From Neoroseomonas soli (GTDB lineage Bacteria > Pseudomonadota > Alphaproteobacteria > Acetobacterales > Acetobacteraceae): DNA of 64,000 nt. The notes below the pieces were generated by a model that had not been told where the DNA came from, ran no database searches, and saw nothing but the letters and a program-made list of their open reading frames with translations. Location: the NCBI RefSeq assembly GCF_018129065.1, contig NZ_JAAEDM010000006.1:62001-126000 (forward strand), in the 5' to 3' direction. Every line of letters starts with the position of its first letter. The stretch's first letter is position 1. Shown in pieces: positions 61,660 through 64,000 of the stretch. The translations under genes were made by a program, and so were the position numbers.

Positions 61660-62634
61660 TCAGCGCACCCGGCGGCAGGCCGGCGTGCGTGGCTTGTCGA
61701 AGCCCAGGAAGGTAAAGGTCTCCTTCATGTGCGGCGGCAGTGGCGCGGCGAGTTCCAGGATGCCGCCTTCCGGGTGCGGCAGGCGCAGCGCGCGGGCATG
61801 AAGGTGCAGGGAACGGTCGCCGAAGCCGTCGGGATGAGCCTCGGCGCCGCCATACTTGCCGTCGCCCAGGATCGGGCATTTCAGCGCCGAGGCGCAGTGG
61901 ACGCGGATCTGGTGCGTGCGGCCGGTGAGCGGGGTCAGTTCCAGCAGCGCCGCGCGCTTCTGGGCGGAATCGATGGTGCGGTAGAGCGTGACGGCATGGG
62001 CGGCCTCCCTCGTATCGGACGGCACGACGCGTTCGCCGTGGCTGCCGGCGTGCTTCGCGAGCGCCATGTCGATGCGTCCGTCCAGCGGGTGCGGGCGGCC
62101 GACCACGATGGCCCAGTAGGTCTTCTCGGCATCGCGCCCGCGGAACGCGGAGGCGAGCTTCGACGCCGCCGCCGGCGTGCGCGCGAGCAGCAGCACGCCC
62201 GTCGTGTCGCGGTCGAGGCGATGGACGAGGCGCGGGCGCTCCTCGTTGCCGAAGCGCAGCGCGTCGAGCATCCCGTCCAGGTGCTTGGTGATGCCCGGCC
62301 CGCCCTGCACCGGCATGCCCTGCGGCTTGTCGATCGCGATGACGCTGTCGTCGCGATAGATCACCAGACGTTCGAGCGCGGCCGCCTCGCGCGGGTCGAT
62401 CGGCTTCGGCTCGGCCTTCGGCGCCGGGGCATCGGGCATCGGCGGGATGCGGATGGCCTGGCCGGGCAGCAGGCGGGTGTTCGCCTCCGCCCGCTTGCCA
62501 TCCACGCGGATCTGGCCGGTGCGCAGCATCTTTTGCAGCGCGCCCTGGGTCAGGGCGGGAAAGTGGCGATGGAACCAGCGGTCGAGGCGGATCTCGCCGT
62601 CGGCGGGCCGGACGGTGCGGGTGGTGACAGGCAT
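61660..62634 (-). CDS. RluA-family pseudouridine synthase
   Basis: About 324 residues from the ATG at 62634. An S4 RNA-binding domain (IRLDRWFHRHFPALTQGALQ) is followed by DDSVIAIDKPQGMPVQGG, the catalytic motif RLVHRLDRDTTGVLLLART with its aspartate, and LTGRTHQIRVHCASALKCPI. This is the RluC/RluD type acting on 23S rRNA uridines; which site is not decided by sequence. It ends 11 bp before the AsmA gene. A longer start at 62655 exists but is less conserved. Confidence 0.93.
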   Translation of the reverse strand: MPVTTRTVRPADGEIRLDRWFHRHFPALTQGALQKMLRTGQIRVDGKRAEANTRLLPGQAIRIPPMPDAPAPKAEPKPIDPREAAALERLVIYRDDSVIAIDKPQGMPVQGGPGITKHLDGMLDALRFGNEERPRLVHRLDRDTTGVLLLARTPAAASKLASAFRGRDAEKTYWAIVVGRPHPLDGRIDMALAKHAGSHGERVVPSDTREAAHAVTLYRTIDSAQKRAALLELTPLTGRTHQIRVHCASALKCPILGDGKYGGAEAHPDGFGDRSLHLHARALRLPHPEGGILELAAPLPPHMKETFTFLGFDKPRTPACRRVR

Positions 62635-62759
62635 GGCGCATCCATACCGCGTCACCCCGCCGCCACGCCAATCCCGAGGCCCTTGCCGCCCGGCGGGGTG
62701 CTGACGCGCGGGGCCGGCTCTCCTATGTTCGCACGCCGCGACGCACCGGACCCGACGCC

Positions 62760-63869
62760 ATGACCACCCAGACCGCGATCCCCTGCACCCTGATGCGCGG
62801 CGGCACCAGCCGCGGACCCTATTTCCTCGCCTCCGACCTGCCGGAGAGCCGGGAGGGGATATCCCGCGTGCTGCTGGCGGCCATGGGCTCGCCGGACGCG
62901 CGGCAGATCGACGGGCTTGGCGGCGCGACGACGCTCACGAGCAAGGTCTGCATCGTCTCCCCCGCCGCCGCGGGCGAGGCGCAGCAGATCGACTACCTCT
63001 TCGCCCAGGTTTCGGTGGACAAGGCCGCCGTCGATTTCGGGCCGACCTGCGGGAACATGCTGGCCGGCATCGGCCCCTTCGCCATCGAGAAGGGCCTGGT
63101 GGCCGCCGAGGACGGCGAGACCCGGGTGCGCATCCGGGCCGTGAACACCGGCGCGCTGATCGAGGCGGTGGTGCGGACGCCCGGCGGCCGCGTGACCTAT
63201 GACGGCGACACCGCGATCGCCGGCGTGCCCGGCACCGCCGCGCCCATCGTGCTGAACTTCGCCGACGCCGTGGGCGGCGCGACCGGGAAGCTGCTGCCGA
63301 CCGGCAAGGCGAAGGACATGATCGAGGGCGTCGAGGTCACCTGCCTTGACGTCTGCATGCCGGTGGTGATCGCGCGCGCGGTGGACCTCGGCAAGACCGC
63401 GCGGGAGAGCGCCAAGGAACTTGACGCCGACAAGGCGTTCATGGCGCGCATCGAGCGCATCCGCCGCGCGGCGAGCCTGGCCATGGGCATGGGCGACGCG
63501 GAGGGCCGCGTCATTCCGAAATTCGCCATGGTGGCGGCACCCGCGGGCGGCACGGGCGTCGCCGCGCGCTACTTCACGCCGCTCGCCTGCCACGAGGCGA
63601 TGGCGGTGACGGGCGGCATCTGCATCGCTACGGCCTGCATGCTCCCGGGCACGGTCGCGGAGGGCATCGCGCGTGTCGGGCCGAACGAACGCGAGACCGT
63701 CGTCATCGAGCACCCGAGCGGGCAGATGGAGGCGGTGATCTCGACGCGCCGTGCGGCCGCGGGGACGGTGGAGGTGCTTGGCGGCGGCACGCTGCGCACC
63801 GCGCGCAAGCTGATGAGCGGGGAGGTCTTCATACCCGCCCGCGTCTGGGGCGGGCGGGTCAGCGCCTGA
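62760..63869 (+). CDS. 4-oxalomesaconate tautomerase-like protein (PrpF/GalD family)
   Basis: A 369-residue isomerase of the diaminopimelate-epimerase-like PrpF fold. Start TAIPCTLMRGGTSRGPYFLA is the family signature; DFGPTCGNMLAGIGPFAIEK holds a conserved cysteine and GGTGVAARYFTPLACHEAMA the second motif. GalD interconverts keto and enol oxalomesaconate in gallate degradation; PrpF isomerises aconitates. No gallate or methylcitrate genes are adjacent, so the exact substrate is unresolved. Its 3' end overlaps the convergent crcB gene by 11 bp. Confidence 0.88.
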   Translation: MTTQTAIPCTLMRGGTSRGPYFLASDLPESREGISRVLLAAMGSPDARQIDGLGGATTLTSKVCIVSPAAAGEAQQIDYLFAQVSVDKAAVDFGPTCGNMLAGIGPFAIEKGLVAAEDGETRVRIRAVNTGALIEAVVRTPGGRVTYDGDTAIAGVPGTAAPIVLNFADAVGGATGKLLPTGKAKDMIEGVEVTCLDVCMPVVIARAVDLGKTARESAKELDADKAFMARIERIRRAASLAMGMGDAEGRVIPKFAMVAAPAGGTGVAARYFTPLACHEAMAVTGGICIATACMLPGTVAEGIARVGPNERETVVIEHPSGQMEAVISTRRAAAGTVEVLGGGTLRTARKLMSGEVFIPARVWGGRVSA

Positions 63870-64000
63870 AGAGCCAGAAGCCCAGCGCGCAGGCCGTCGC
63901 GCCGAGGCCGACGGAGACGACGACATAGAATACGGCGAGCGCCGGCGCGCGCTCCCACAGCACCGTCGTCTCGAGTGAGAAGGCCGAGAAGGTGGTGAAG
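63859..64000 (-). CDS. crcB: CrcB/FluC fluoride channel, C-terminal part
   Basis: A partial gene entering from the right edge; the last 47 residues are visible and end at the TGA at 63859. The reading FTTFSAFSLETTVLWERAPA followed by a final membrane segment and FWLFRR is the hallmark C-terminal end of CrcB, where the phenylalanines and TTFS motif line the fluoride pore. The N-terminal three-quarters lie outside the window. Its stop lies 11 bp inside the end of the convergent tautomerase gene. Confidence 0.85.
   Translation of the reverse strand, partial: FTTFSAFSLETTVLWERAPALAVFYVVVSVGLGATACALGFWLFRR

Overview
The window is very G+C-rich bacterial chromosome and reads as an alphaproteobacterium, most likely of the Acetobacteraceae/Roseomonas group. 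The evidence is the tRNA-Tyr/tRNA-Gly/tuf/tRNA-Trp/secE/nusG block, the secY-adk-rpsM-rpsK-rpoA-rplQ order without rpsD or rpmJ, a Bug-type periplasmic receptor, F1 chaperone ATP12, stop/start overlaps throughout, and intergenic GC-rich palindromes. The family assignment is inference from gene content; no 16S gene is present. || Left arm (1-22.5 kb), mostly accessory metabolism: the end of lutB with lutC (lactate oxidation), an Smr protein, an XRE regulator with a BenE-type transporter and a DUF2585 protein, then a molybdenum block. That block holds a MoeA fused to a periplasmic-binding-like domain, a divergent MoeA-like protein, a TrmO-type tRNA methyltransferase, and modA-modB-modC-modE preceded by a sequence resembling a ModE operator. 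It is followed by an MBL-fold hydrolase, an MlrC-type M81 peptidase, a thioesterase, a DUF4087 protein, a peptide-type solute-binding protein with a hydrolase, uvrB, a glycine-zipper lipoprotein, a 2-oxo-pentenoate hydratase-type enzyme, a small membrane protein, a tandem 105-bp palindromic repeat and rlmB. || Centre (22.5-54.7 kb), the gene expression core, nearly all on the plus strand: tRNA-Tyr, tRNA-Gly, tuf copy 1, tRNA-Trp, secE, nusG, then a roughly 1.9-kb insert (three minus-strand genes, one apparently frameshifted, one msrQ), then rplK-rplA-rplJ-rplL-rpoB-rpoC. After a terminator and a clear promoter comes the str/S10/spc/alpha supercluster from rpsL to rplQ. fusA is absent from its usual place between rpsG and tuf. 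The two tuf genes are identical over their coding sequences. || Right arm (54.7-64 kb): two uncharacterised proteins and a Bug-family receptor, a cyclase-family hydrolase, acylphosphatase overlapping an ATP12 chaperone, an AsmA protein, an RluA-family pseudouridine synthase, a 4-oxalomesaconate tautomerase-like enzyme, and the 3' end of a crcB fluoride channel gene. || No clear new defence system, prophage, CRISPR array or insertion sequence was seen. The unusual material is non-coding: promoters of ribosomal operons whose -10 box lies between the arms of a perfect GC palindrome, an attenuator-like set of alternative hairpins between rpsK and rpoA, and several families of intergenic palindromic repeats.
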